From Oncomelania hupensis (lineage: Eukaryota > Mollusca > Gastropoda > Littorinimorpha > Pomatiopsidae): a stretch of DNA of 64,000 nucleotides. A program made the position numbers and the translations under genes. The notes under the pieces are model-generated. The model was not told the DNA's origin and ran no database searches. It worked only from the letters and a program-made list of their open reading frames with translations. Positions 45,254-57,082 of the stretch are shown one piece after another. Position 1 is the first letter of the stretch; each line of letters starts with the position of its first letter. The stretch is taken from positions 49,208,534 to 49,272,533 of the forward strand of contig CM072515.1 of assembly GCA_036898135.1 (NCBI GenBank), given 5' to 3'.

Positions 45254-45815
45254 TGTTACGATTGAAACGCGCACGATAGATCCGATCATTTTGTTTTGCA
45301 ATGCATGCAATAACAAAGTGTATTTACCTTTGATTTGATTTTGCGTTGTTGCTAGAAGAAGTTTTGCATCATTTTGATAATTTTCGTCGGTCGATAGTGT
45401 TGAGAATTTTCTGGAATTACTTATTTACTCTCGACCGAAGCTTCCAGATAGATCTGGTAATAGCTAAGGGATTCTCCTACCATAATGACGTAAGACTGCA
45501 TAGTTCCAGTGACGAGTTTTATTTTGATTGGGTGTTATTGCGTCATGCTGGAATGTTCGAACTTTTTCTCGATTGCAGAGATGTTATATATAAGTAATGC
45601 ACTGTCAGCTTGTAAGGGAGATTTTTGATAATTTTCGATGATCTTTGAAGTGATTTTCGGAAAGCAATCTTGATGTTTGTTGAATAAAGTTGGAAAACTT
45701 TATGCGACGACAACTGCATTGTTGCTAAGTGAACAGGCTGCGCGGATAAATAAATTCCAAATACACATATGAAGGGTCTGGGCTGAATCGGCTATTGATA
45801 AATAACCGTGTAACA
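45254..45815 (+). repeat. 3' LTR of Ty3/gypsy copy 2
   Basis: It starts TGTTACGATTGAAACGC and ends CCGTGTAACA, related to but diverged from the LTRs of copy 1. It shares ATGCATGCAATAA-like and TTTGATTTGATTTTGCGTTG segments. Confidence 0.88.
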
Positions 45816-45829
45816 TTCACAAAGGACAA

Positions 45830-46755
45830 ACACAATTGTCGAACGAGCCAAGCGCTCACAAAAAGGGGATGAAAACATCGACGCGTTCATTCAGGATCTC
45901 CATCAGATCAACGACAGATTTGCATAATTATGGCAATCTTCGTGATGGGCTAATTCGCATCAGAATCATCCTAGGGGTTCGCTACGACGCGTTATCTGAC
46001 CGTCTGCAATCGAAGGGCCAATTTCACTTTAGCAGACGCGATCAGAACTGTCAACACGAAGATAGTGAATCTTCGAAAGCCGTCATTAGAGTCACTTTGT
46101 CGTCTACTATATACTAAGAAGAATGTTAGATCATTCGTATTTGTACTTTCTCAAAGGTCAAGATCATTGTTCTTCACCATTTTCTAAATACGTTTTGCAC
46201 TGTATCTAAAAACTGGCTGAACCGATTTTGATACTTTTTGCTTGCAGATAGTTCAGATAGTGTGGCTATCGTACTATTTTTCTTTTTTCTTCGTTAGGAT
46301 AAAGTCGAGTCACAACACCGTCAAGAAAATTAACACTTTTGACAATGCTTAGTTTTTAGCTATGTGTGAAAGTGTCTGGCATTTGAATGGCTTGCCATCT
46401 TGTCCTTTTCTCCTTATAAAATAAATTTTAATAGTTATATCTACATTTAATTACAGTGCTGAACGAGCTTCGGTTTCCTTTTCCAATACACTTAAATTTG
46501 CCTACACTACCACAACTACTACTATTTTAAATTCAGGATTATGCAAGTTGTTCCTGTTTCTTTGCGCATTGATCTAGATCTAGATCTAATTGAACCATAT
46601 TATGGTACCAAGTTCAATAGGTATAGTCTGATATTAGACAAAATATTTTAGAATTTTAAATGTACGTATTATATCGTATTTATTTGTTGATTTACCTTTT
46701 ATTTAAATTTAATGTATTTATCTATTAAAAACAAACAACTAAAAAAACAAACAAA
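45830..46755. other. Non-coding stretch
   Basis: No convincing gene. A short open frame at 45836-46117 has ACAAAGGAC/AACGACAGATTTGC-like gag-flavoured words but no clear homology. A GATCTAGATCTAGATCTA repeat is at 46570-46588. Confidence 0.4.
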
Positions 46756-47331
46756 CACCGATGTGGGTCGTTTAGGATCCATACTTTTTACATAAGGATT
46801 TTGGTGATTATTCCTATTCCGATTATGTGTGTCGTTTAGGACCCCCGCTTTTTGTACACACTGTGTAACACAGTTTGGCACATCGCCATACCCTGATCTC
46901 CACCTAAAGCTCATGGACATCATCAACGATCATGGTTTCTAGAAGACATGATGCTTCCTACAAGGCTTGACAAACACGTTCGGCTTGTTGTTAACCAACG
47001 CCCCAGAACAGATCCCACGTATCGAGCCAGTACCTTGATTTTCATAGCACCCCATCGTGTACGCAGAATTCAACATCCATGTGCATAAGAAAAAGACAGT
47101 GTGATGTTGATGGATTGATGATTGATTCGATTACTTGATTGTAAGGATGTATATAGACCAACTCGTTAGAACAAAAGATAGAAAGTCCCAAGCTTTGTTG
47201 GGACACAAACTAAAGCTTTTGACATGCAGAGCATAAGCTAAAGGACAACACTCTAACCAATGCAAAAAAAGAGTATGCGTCCCTTGTACTACTCATGTAG
47301 AAACTAATGCTGATCAATTTCAATACATTAG

Positions 47332-48611
47332 ATGCCAGTCCCCCTATACAACAAAGCCGATTGGGAGGGTTTCAGAGTAGCAGTCAGCTGCATCCCTTCT
47401 CACACTGGCGACCTTAGTGCCCAGGGTGAGTCCTCAGTTCAGGTGCTGTGGGATTATTTCCGGACTAAGCTTCTTGAAGCCGTCCAGATCTACATTCTGC
47501 ACAAACAAGACTTCTACCGGCAAAGGTCTGCCCTGATAACATCTACAATCCGCCGACTCATTAAAGGCATGACAGGGCTTACAGGCGATGAAGTAAGACT
47601 GGCTCCCTTGAACACCTTGATGAAATGAAGAAGCGCAGTATAGAAACCCAGCGCCACATCCACCGAGACTACTGGGATTACGTGAACTGCACCTTGATCT
47701 CGGAGGATCCCTCAGAGAAGTCCATAAATTCAAGTGCTCCAAGTCTTTTATCACGAACCAGAGATCGTCAGCCGCCGGATCGCGGAGTAGCCCCTCTGAA
47801 GGTCAACGGCATCCTGCATTCAAATCCCACAGGAAAAGCAGAGGCGCTGAACGGTGTTTGGGGATGGTGGAACGTACACGGAGGAGGTGTTCAATGGCAA
47901 GTGCAAGATGCCGTCCATTTGCGTTCCTCCGCATGACAGCATGACCATCTGTGAAGAGGGCGTCAAGAAGATCTTCCTGAAGCTCTGGCCGAGATGGAAT
48001 AAGCGCTCGCATCCTGAAGGAGCTAGCCCAGGAGATAGCACCAGACTTGACCTGCATTTACCAGCAGTACTTGGGAACTGGTGAGGTGCCAGCAAGCTGG
48101 AGAAGCGCCTTTTTGGCACCAATCTACAAGAAGGGGGAACACTACGACCCCGCGAACTACCGGTCCGTCTCCCTCAATTGTATAGCTTGCAGAGTGATAG
48201 AGCACATCATGGTTTTCTCAACAAAGAGACACTTTGAGAAAAACAACATCCATGATCCTCTGCCCACAGCAGAAAGGTTTCAGAAGACAAAGCTCATGCG
48301 AGACGCAACTGATTAGTGGACGATTTGTCGACAACATGGAAGCGGGCCTTCTAACATACATGCTTGTCATGGACCTGGCCAAAGCCCTTGACCGAGTTAA
48401 GCAAAGTCACCTGCTGCAAAAGCTGCACCGCTATTGGGTCCATGGCAACGTACGCCGCTGGATTGAGTTTTCTGTCTTGAGAGGCGTCCGACAGTCGTGC
48501 CTGAAGGCACCCCGTCGGAATATATCGATGTTAGGTCCGGGGTACCCCAAAGCAAAGTATTAAGCTCTTGCCTTTTCTTGGCTTACATCAACGACCTCCT
48601 AGGCAATCTCA
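47332..48611 (+). mobile_element. LINE A (RTE-X/L2-like), EN-RT linker and RT, degraded
   Basis: Pieces in shifting frames: PVPLYNKADWEGFR, a YILHKQDFY linker, TGEVPASWRSAFLAPIYKKG, YDPANYRSVSLNCIACRVIE, DLAKALDRVKQSHLLQKL and GVPQSKVLSSCLFLAYINDL. These are RT blocks of a non-LTR retrotransposon, truncated before the catalytic YxDD box and with at least four frameshifts. The sequence switches abruptly to a different LINE at about 48612. Confidence 0.8.
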
Positions 48612-50144
48612 TACTGGCAACGAGCTTGGTCTCCACAAAAAATCAAGACTATGGACCTGGCACAGTCCAAGATGGGAGCATCACAACCAGATTGACTACA
48701 TCATGGTCAAGAAACGCTTCAGACCAAGCGTCAATATTGGCAGGACACGCACTTTTCCAGAAGCAGAAATCGGAAGTGACCACGATCTCGTTATGATGTC
48801 TTTTCGGCTCCACTTGAAGAGAGTAAAAACAGTAAAGTGCACCAGACTGAAGTTCGACGTGGACAAACTGCAAGACCCGGAGGTGGCAGAAATATTCCAA
48901 GCCACAAGTGGAGGGAAATTTGCACCACTGCTTACTTTGATAGCCGGTGAAGTATATGGTAACACAATGACCACCACCTTCAATTCATCTGTGACAGGTT
49001 CTGCCACTGAGATCCTTGGCAAGCACTGCCCAAAGAAGAAACTGTGGATCACACCTAAACTTTTGGACCTGTGTGATAAAAGAAGAGAGCTGAAAAAAAA
49101 AGAACACCTCACAGGGAGCTGATGGCCAACCGAAAAATCAACAATGACATCCGAAAAGACATGCGCAAATCAAAGGAGAACTGGATAGAAGATCAATGTC
49201 AGGAAAGTGGTAAACAGCCCAAGGTCACCACGATCCAAAGCAAATCTGGCATATGCCCTACAGAAGAACAAGAAGACTTGAATAGATGGACAGAGTACTG
49301 CTCTGATCTTTACAACCACACACCAAAGGGATACCCATCAGTTACTGGCATATCCCCAGAACAGAGGAGAGGAAGAAATCCTCCCAATTCTCCGAGAAGC
49401 TGAGTCAGCAATGCAATCGCTGAAGAAGGGAAAGTCAGCGGGAATGGACAACGTACCCGCAGAATTGCTTCAAGCAGGAGGAGAAGCTATAACTGATGCC
49501 CTCACCATTATCTGTAACAAGATCTGGCAGAGTGGGGAGTGGCCTACACCATGGACCTAGTCGCTTGTCATCACTCTTCCCAAAAAGAGTAACCTTCAGG
49601 AGTGTGAAAATTACCGCATCGTCAGCCTCATCAGCCATCCCAGCAAGGTCCTCCTGAAAATAATACTCAACAGGTTGAAACCCCAAGCTGAACCAATCAT
49701 AGCTGACGAGCAAGCAGGATTCAGGGCAGAGCGAAGTACCACTGAACAGATTTTCAACCTCAGAATAATCTGTGAGAAATACCTACGCACCAACAAGATC
49801 TATATCATGTGTTTGTAAACTTAAAAGAAAGCGTTTGACTGAGTCTGGCATGCAGCTCTTTGGGCAACCACGAGAGTGTACAACATCAGCCCTAACATTA
49901 TTGAAGTCATCAAAAGCCTGTATGACAAGGTTACCAGAACAGTCCTCCACAACAGCGCTATCGGGAGCTGGTTCAGAACAACAATCAGCGTGCGCCAAGG
50001 ATGCCTACTCTCTCCAACACTCTTCAACTTCTTCCTAGTGTCCGATGCTCTTGCAGATCACGATGGCACAGTCAGCATTGGGGGAAGAGCAATCTCCAAC
50101 CTCCGTTTTGCGGATGACATTGATGGATTGGCTGGAGAGGAACA
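48612..50144 (+). mobile_element. LINE B, 5' portion (endonuclease end and RT)
   Basis: Begins inside an APE-type endonuclease (LGLHKKSRLWTWHSP, NQIDYIMVKKRF, EIGSDHDLVMM), runs through the linker, then RT blocks: SAGMDNVPAELLQAGGEAI, NYRIVSLISHPSKVLLKI, DEQAGFRAERSTTEQIFNL, VRQGCLLSPTLFNFF and the catalytic NLRFADDIDGLAGEEQ. In-frame stops (for example TAG at 49558-49560) and frameshifts are present. It is cut at 50144 and resumes at 52376. Confidence 0.85.
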
Positions 50145-50761
50145 ACTTCAACTTCAACTTCAACTTTTTATTGCCTCCAGATACATAGAGAAATTGCTTA
50201 GCGCACAGAAAGAACATATAAAAACCCGTAACAAATTTAAAAAATACATTCACGCAACATCGACTCGCACACCGTCATTGTATCACAGCAAAAGAATATC
50301 ACACTGCTACTTATTGTATCACATCACCTGTATTATACGGGAATTATACCTGGAATTTACGGTTAGCTCTGAAGGTTCCGACCCAAAGTTGAACATGTGT
50401 AGTGGTGTTGTGGTTGTGCTGCTAAAAGTGTTGCTTATTGCTAAGTTTCCATGAATTAGGGTACGTTCACGCTAAACCCGGCAATGTGACGGCGGCAGCC
50501 GCCAGCAACTGGCTGGAATCTGTGGTCATGCCCTTTTCTTCTTCCCCACCATGAAAGCCGGCGATGCACGTTCACGCTGCCAGCCAGTTGCCGTCGGTTG
50601 CCGTCAGCCGGCAAAATGCTTTGTCGCTTGTCACAAAAAAGACGGCTGGCTGGTCGAAGGGAAGCAATTTCCCACCATACCGACAGAGTGAATGCACTTA
50701 ATTCGCTGCAAAATGTGTGCGTGTGTGTGTATGTTCGTGCATGTGTTGGATTGACATATAA

Positions 50762-50808
<47 letters not shown>

Positions 50809-50810
50809 TT

Positions 50811-50903
<93 letters not shown>

Positions 50904-52375
50904 GCAATGTTCCCAGATCTAAACAGTTTTAGATCTTGTCAGTCTAAAGAGTTTTTGATTTAGTCAGATATCGCATTCATGTAACTGTTATATACTGCAA
51001 GCGCTCCGCTGGCGAAATAGGCATTTGAAAAATTTTAGACTGCTTTGTCAAATCTTCACGGCATTGGTTAAGCAGTTGTACACATTTCTGGGTATCGTTC
51101 ATCACTTGCGGAATCAAATGATGGTATTCTCCATGCACTCTACGATTCCGGTGAATTGGGTGCACACCATATTTGCGAGAATTCCGTTTTAATAATCTGT
51201 TTTGTAAAATACACCACAGGAGTATGCGTCTCTTTCGCCTGGAAAGCGCCATTTTTTTTTATGCAAAGTAGTGTGGCAGCAATTCGCCGGACAGCAACTT
51301 CGGGCTCTACCGTGAACACTGGTGACGGCAATTTCTCGACGGCAACTGGCTGACGGCAACTTGCCGGGTTTAGCATGAACGTAGCCTTACGGATACCGTA
51401 TGTCTGCAGGGGAGAGGGAGGTGCATATTTTATTGTTACGAGGTGTCCGTGTATGTGAAAGTGAAGTTTTGTGTGACGCTTGCCCCTGATCTAGTCTGCT
51501 CGTCTGCACAACGGGTTTCCCAGGGGATACCCATAGGGGAGACAACTTCCCGGATATAAACACCGAACAGCTGAGCAGTCATGTGCAAAACATTCAACCA
51601 CCAAAAAAAAAAAAAAAAAAAAAAAAAAAAGAATGGGGCTAATACTATTGAGTAATAATATTACTAATAAATAGAAAGTCACTGTATTAAAAAGCTAGTT
51701 TAAATCGCAACATATTGGTGTATAAAAGTTCAGTCTCAGAACATATAAACATGTAAACCCCTAAAACAGTTACAGGAAATAATAATAACAATAATAACAA
51801 AACAATAGCAATAATAATAACAACAATAATAAAATACATATATGCACAGTGTATCAACCTGTTCAATGCGCTCTGAGACACTTTACCAATACTCTGAGAC
51901 AATTAAATAGATCTAGCGTAACAGTTTATAAGACTAAAAACAAAAGCAACTACAGGTGTCAACAGTCTCAGTGATCAAATACAGGCATAGACGTAGGTAT
52001 AAAGACACCATGACAATAAATAATAATGATGATAGGGGCACTACTACATTATACACATGGTCACATTACTACAACATGTGGGTTTGGGGGGGTAGGGACA
52101 GCACATTGTCCCAGCTATCTTATACCATTGAGGCCTGAGATGGCGGATGGTATGAAAGACTTCTGCATGCGAGAAGTTCTACACTTGGCAGCACGGTACC
52201 TACGCCCAGATGGCATTAGTGGGGACTGATCATGCAGGGGGTGCGACTCATCTCCAACAATTTTGTGCGCTTTGGTGATGGTTCTGTGGTGCACCAATTC
52301 ATCCAGGCTTGGAAAAACAACCCCCACTACCCTCTCTGCCTGTTTGACTACTCTTTCTATTCTGTGTCTAGAACT
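50145..52375 (-). mobile_element. Inverted LINE 3' end inserted in LINE B
   Basis: On the minus strand the frame at 52115-52327 (GVVFPSLDELVHHRTITKAH, LMPSGRRYRAAKCRTSRMQK, SFIPSAISGLN) is the C-terminus of an L2/CR1/Rex-like LINE. The sense 3' end is a (TTGAAG)n tail at about 50145-50165. It is 5'-truncated at 52375 and contains the Harbinger element at 50459-51386. Confidence 0.78.
50459..51386. mobile_element. PIF/Harbinger-like element with transposase remnant
   Basis: The inverted ends begin GGGTACGTTCACGCTAAACC (left) and GGCTACGTTCATGCTAAACC (right, reverse complement) and agree at 24 of 26 bases. TTA duplications flank them (50456-50458, 51387-51389), matching the PIF/Harbinger TWA target. 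A minus-strand ORF at 50977-51252 has YGVHPIHRNRRVHGEYHHLI followed by a DTQK.. segment, the N-terminal block of Harbinger transposases. The catalytic core is absent, so it is non-autonomous. (CT)n tracts fill about 50767-50900. Confidence 0.85.
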
Positions 52376-53119
52376 TGAACAGCTGGTTCAGAGGCTTGAC
52401 ACCACCTCCAGAGCCTTTGGAATGGAAATAAGTGCAGAGAATACCAAAATGATGGCCAACAATACCAATGGCATCAACATGGACATCAACGTCCAAGGCC
52501 AAACCCTCAACACAGTGCATAGCTTCAAATATTTAGGAGCCGCAGGGGGTCCCAACAGGAAGTCCTTACCAGGATCGCACAAACAACTGCTTCCCTGACA
52601 AGGTTGAAGCCCATTTGGAAAGACAGGACCATCAGTCTACATTTTAAGGTAAGGCTGCTGCGCTCCCTTGTCATCTCCATCTTCCTATACGCTTGCGAAA
52701 CATGGACCATCACAGCAGAGCTACAACGAAGAATGCAAAGCATGGAGATGAGGTGCTACAGAAGACTCCTGCGCATTTCCTATACCCAGCACATCACCAA
52801 CGACGAAGTCCGACAGACCATCACACAAGCCATTGGACGACACGATGACCTGCTCACAGTGGTGAAGAAACGGAAACTCCGATGGTATGGCCACGTCACC
52901 AGAGCATCAGGCCTTGCAAAGACCATTCTGCAAGGCACGGTGCAAGGAGGCAGAAGAAGAGGGAGACAGAAAAAGGGGTGGGAGGGCAGCACTCGAAAAT
53001 GGAATGGCTTGACACTGAGCGAAGCCATGAGGGTTGCTGAGGACAGAGAAAGATGGAGTACGCTGGTTAAACGATCATCTGTGTTGCCCCAACGACTTTC
53101 GAGCTACGGGATAGGATAG
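52376..53119 (+). mobile_element. LINE B, 3' portion (thumb and C-terminus)
   Basis: Resumes with LEQLVQRLDTTSRAFGMEIS, AENTKMMANN and SFKYLGA, then KVRLLRSLVISIFLYACETW, RRMQSMEMRCYRRLLRISY, KKRKLRWYGHVTRASGLAKT, GRRRGRQKKGWE and the end LSEAMRVAEDRERWSTLVKR. The 3' end has GGATAGGATAGG repeats. Short 5'-truncated copies of the same end lie at 8899, 27361 and 30273. Confidence 0.88.
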
Positions 53120-53985
53120 GATAGTTAAAGAACACAGTTACATTAAAATATACCACGGAAAAAATAAGACACAATCATGCATATGAATAAAAGTTACGTC
53201 TCTCTCTCTTTCATTGTTATTTATTTACTTTCTTTATTAAATGTTCTGGTGCAAAGACTTGTGGGCATGGTACAGCATTAGGCTGCGCTGGAGCTGGTAC
53301 TCAGGTGTCCGCGTAGGCCTCTATTATACTGTGCACAATATACCTCCTTTTTCACGCCACCACGGAAAATATCACAACCTCCTAGCAACAACTAATAGCA
53401 GCAAATGATTCAATGTACTGATTGTGGCTGCTCAACCCAGGAAGAAGAACAGTCACCAAAGGACCGGGAATGTAGTACTTGCTCAAGTTGGAGTTGAACT
53501 CCTACCATGTTTCCCTGTTATCGCCAAAACGCAGACATACCAGAAGAACCCTCGTTGAAATGTATGGGTCCTAAACGACCCACATCGTCCTGACAGGAAT
53601 ATTCGCTTTCTTTCTCTATAAAATGTCTGGGTCCTAAAGGATTTACATGGTAGTTTGGGTGTAGTTGAAAATCAGACATTGTTTATTTGTTCACCAATCA
53701 ATACCAAATTTTGAAGAAAATAATGTGCTGTTTTAGGAGTTTGAGGAATACTTAATGTTTGACAGAAAATGCCCAATAGTTCAGGAGATATTTACAGGTA
53801 AACACCCTTCTGGATCCTAAAATAGTTATTAATTGCTTACAGGGTCTAGCGGACCGTAAACAGCCGAATCAGGATTTGGACCCTAAATGACCCACATAGC
53901 CCGATATAAGAGTAATGCGGTTCTGTATTTCTTATTTAATTTCTTATTTTTGAAAATGATAGTAAAGATGATGATGATGATGATA

Positions 53986-54044
<59 letters not shown>

Positions 54045-54113
54045 AAGGAGGAGGAGGACAAAGCAGAAATAGACCATGCTCGGAAATACGAGAGGATACA
54101 ACTTTGGCTGGCT
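53120..54113. other. Non-coding with repeat words and (GAT)n
   Basis: It contains the right-hand GGGTCCTAAACGACCCACAT words (53562-53898), a diverged scrap resembling the R585 end at 53836-53875 and (GAT)n at about 53965-54043. Confidence 0.55.
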
Positions 54114-54491
54114 TGCCAGCATGTTGCGCCAGAGTTGTCTAACGTTGGGGCGGACATTCTTTGCAAAGTTTCTCGCCTACAATTTCTGCTCTGTTCTTCC
54201 ATTACATCTTCCGAATCAACCGAAAGGTTGATTTCAGTTGCAATCCTAGCGAGCTCCGCTAGTTCGCCTTGCACTGCCAGGCAACCACCACCTCTTCTAA
54301 CGGAAGAAAAGCTAGCAGCTCGGGGTAGCTTTCATTGTGTTCCGAGACGAAATGTTCGCCCGGATAACTCTAGGTAACTAAAAAGAAAAACAACAAGAAA
54401 TTTCCGAATAAGGTCTATTGTAGCGAGAAACTGTCTTCGTTGCTAAAGAACGTCCACCCCAACGTTAGACAACTCACGTGCAACATGCAGG
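54114..54491. mobile_element. Foldback MITE
   Basis: Two inverted arms of about 70 bases (54114-54183 and 54421-54491) share GAGTTGTCTAACGTTGGGG, GGACRTTCTTT and TTTCTCGC. The loop has no transposase. The element sits between (GAT)n on the left and (CTA)n on the right. Confidence 0.75.
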
Positions 54492-54503
54492 TATAACAAT
54501 CAT

Positions 54504-55370
<867 letters not shown>

Positions 55371-55373
55371 TTC

Positions 55374-55610
55374 TCACAAATACAAAGAAAGAGATTGTTT
55401 CTGTACAGCCTCCATCTTATTAATATGCTTTTTAAACCTAGGACTCCACACCATATTTCCATACTCTAGTATAGGACGAATAATGGCCATGAACATAAGG
55501 ACCATTGTTTGTTTGCTTTTAAATGTGATTGATCTGATCAACAGAGCTGATATTTTGTTGGCCCTTTGTATGTGATTTATGTGATCTTCAAAGGACATGA
55601 TGATGACGAT
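55374..55610 (-). mobile_element. LINE fragment (RT C-terminal region)
   Basis: The minus-strand frame has SFEDHINHIQRANKISALLI, RSITFKS, IIRPILEYGNMVWSPRFKKH and a VQKQ end, typical of the post-RT region of jockey/CR1-type LINEs. It is bounded by (GAT)n/(ATC)n repeats and lacks the rest of the element. Confidence 0.72.
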
Positions 55611-55637
55611 GATGATGTTGATGAGGATGATGATGAT

Positions 55638-57077
55638 TGTCACGAGAGGCTATTTTAGACCCTGCACTAAGGCTTCACGCCTCAAATTGTTCAGCCTGCT
55701 GTTGCCTTTGTAAATTAAAGTTGCTGCCTAGAGACGACAGAAGTCAGGACTGGGCTAAGCATGTGTAAGCTAACTCTCACTAGGGTAGGCAGTGACCTCA
55801 TCCTGCTGACGTATAACCACCCCCGCTAGGAGGGGAATCACGAGATTTTCGCGGGCTTTAGCTTGACCACTACGTTAGGTAGTCATTCTTGGTCTAAATC
55901 TCAACCGAGAAGGACGCACGCTGAAAGATCTCTCTAGCTGAAGACTAAGCAGGTGACGGGTGAAATTCATTCATCGCAGTATAGCCACAGCCTGACATTG
56001 TCAAAAAGGTAAATGATCAATCTTTTGTTTCATCGCGCTTTATTGATAATATTGTTGGATTATGTTTGTAAAGTCTTGCCATGTTTTATCATTGGGAATG
56101 TTTGTAAAACTTAGCGGGATGACGTGGCTGACCTGCGACCGGTTTTTGAAACCACGAGGTAGTCTCTACTGTCCAACTGTTGTTTCTCTTATGTGAAGTA
56201 TTGCATACCAGTGGCTATACCAGAGAATGTGTATATTGTTAATTACTTCTCCATGTGTTTAGTTTAGCCACGATGTATGTATGTGTATAGGAATTATGTT
56301 GGAGATGCCATTGGACCACGGACTTAGAAGAATGATCGTCCCTTGTTTGTATAAATGGATCGATCACTGAGGGCTGCTTCTACCATCAGTGAGACGCTCT
56401 CCACACCCTTAGTATACAAGGCGTTGCAGAAACTCATCTTATGTTTTGCAGATGAGCAGGCTTGTTGCTCCGATGCAGGAAATAGACCACTAAGAGTCAA
56501 CCCTAACATTCGGCCTGCAGGGGAACATCGAGCACTGAGCTCGGATAGTCCAATAGTCAACAACCAAGGAGGAGATACCATCACCACACCTCAACGAATC
56601 AGCTAAGTGCAAGAAGAAACGCTTTAACACTGATCTAGAAGGACTGTGCAGTAGTCCACCCTCCTGAAAATAAACTTTAGGCCAACCAGAACAAATAGAC
56701 CAATGATAAGACAGTAGCAAATATCAAGAACAGTAGCAGCATAGACCCATCAAGGAACGAACTATTCGAAGTGAACTTGGGCATTTAAGTTAATAGAGTG
56801 ATTAGAGAATGATGTAGAGTAGAGGAAATAAATGTGTGATATTTACTGTTAACAAGTGTCTGGACTATCTATGTTTCATAGCCGTGCGAGAGCTAGTGAA
56901 GCTTGTACCATTTTATCCCTATCTCTATAACCCTATCCGCACACAGACCGAGCTAAACGTATAAATGTATTAAGATTAGTCATAGGGTGATTAAACTAGC
57001 CGATTCCCGCAGACAAAGACGAGTGGGTAATAGCATTCCATTGTGCAGAGCCCAATAACAATAGACCCACCGTAACA
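55638..57077. mobile_element. Probable solo LTR (or non-autonomous LTR unit), 1440 bp
   Basis: It begins TGTCACGAGAGGC and ends CACCGTAACA (TG...CA), inserted in a (GAT)n tract with ATGAT on both sides (55633-55637, 57078-57082) as a 5-bp duplication. The duplication is weak evidence because the target is itself repetitive. AATAAA words occur at 56666 and 56826. No coding domain is seen. Confidence 0.55.
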
Positions 57078-57082
57078 ATGAT

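Larger units (their letters stand above)
42880..45815 (+). mobile_element. Ty3/gypsy copy 2, 5'-truncated
   Basis: Same family as copy 1 but without 5' LTR, gag and RT. The order is protease end, integrase, RNase H, 3' LTR. The junction between integrase and RNase H shows that RT was deleted, with breakpoints near 44600. It contains a 60-bp R585 insertion and several frameshifts. Like copy 1, it keeps integrase upstream of the RT/RNase H position. Confidence 0.88.
46759..53586. repeat. Inverted repeats bracketing the LINE nest
   Basis: CGATGTGGGTCGTTTAGGAT at 46759 (continuing CCATAC to 46784) is nearly identical to the reverse complement of 53562-53586. Related words recur at 46824-46845, 53623-53640 and 53876-53898. 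They may be the ends of a non-autonomous DNA transposon into which the LINEs inserted; not proven. Confidence 0.5.

Noticed and set aside
50598..50963. 121-codon Ser/Leu-rich frame
   Set aside because: Mostly (CT)n microsatellite inside the Harbinger-like element.
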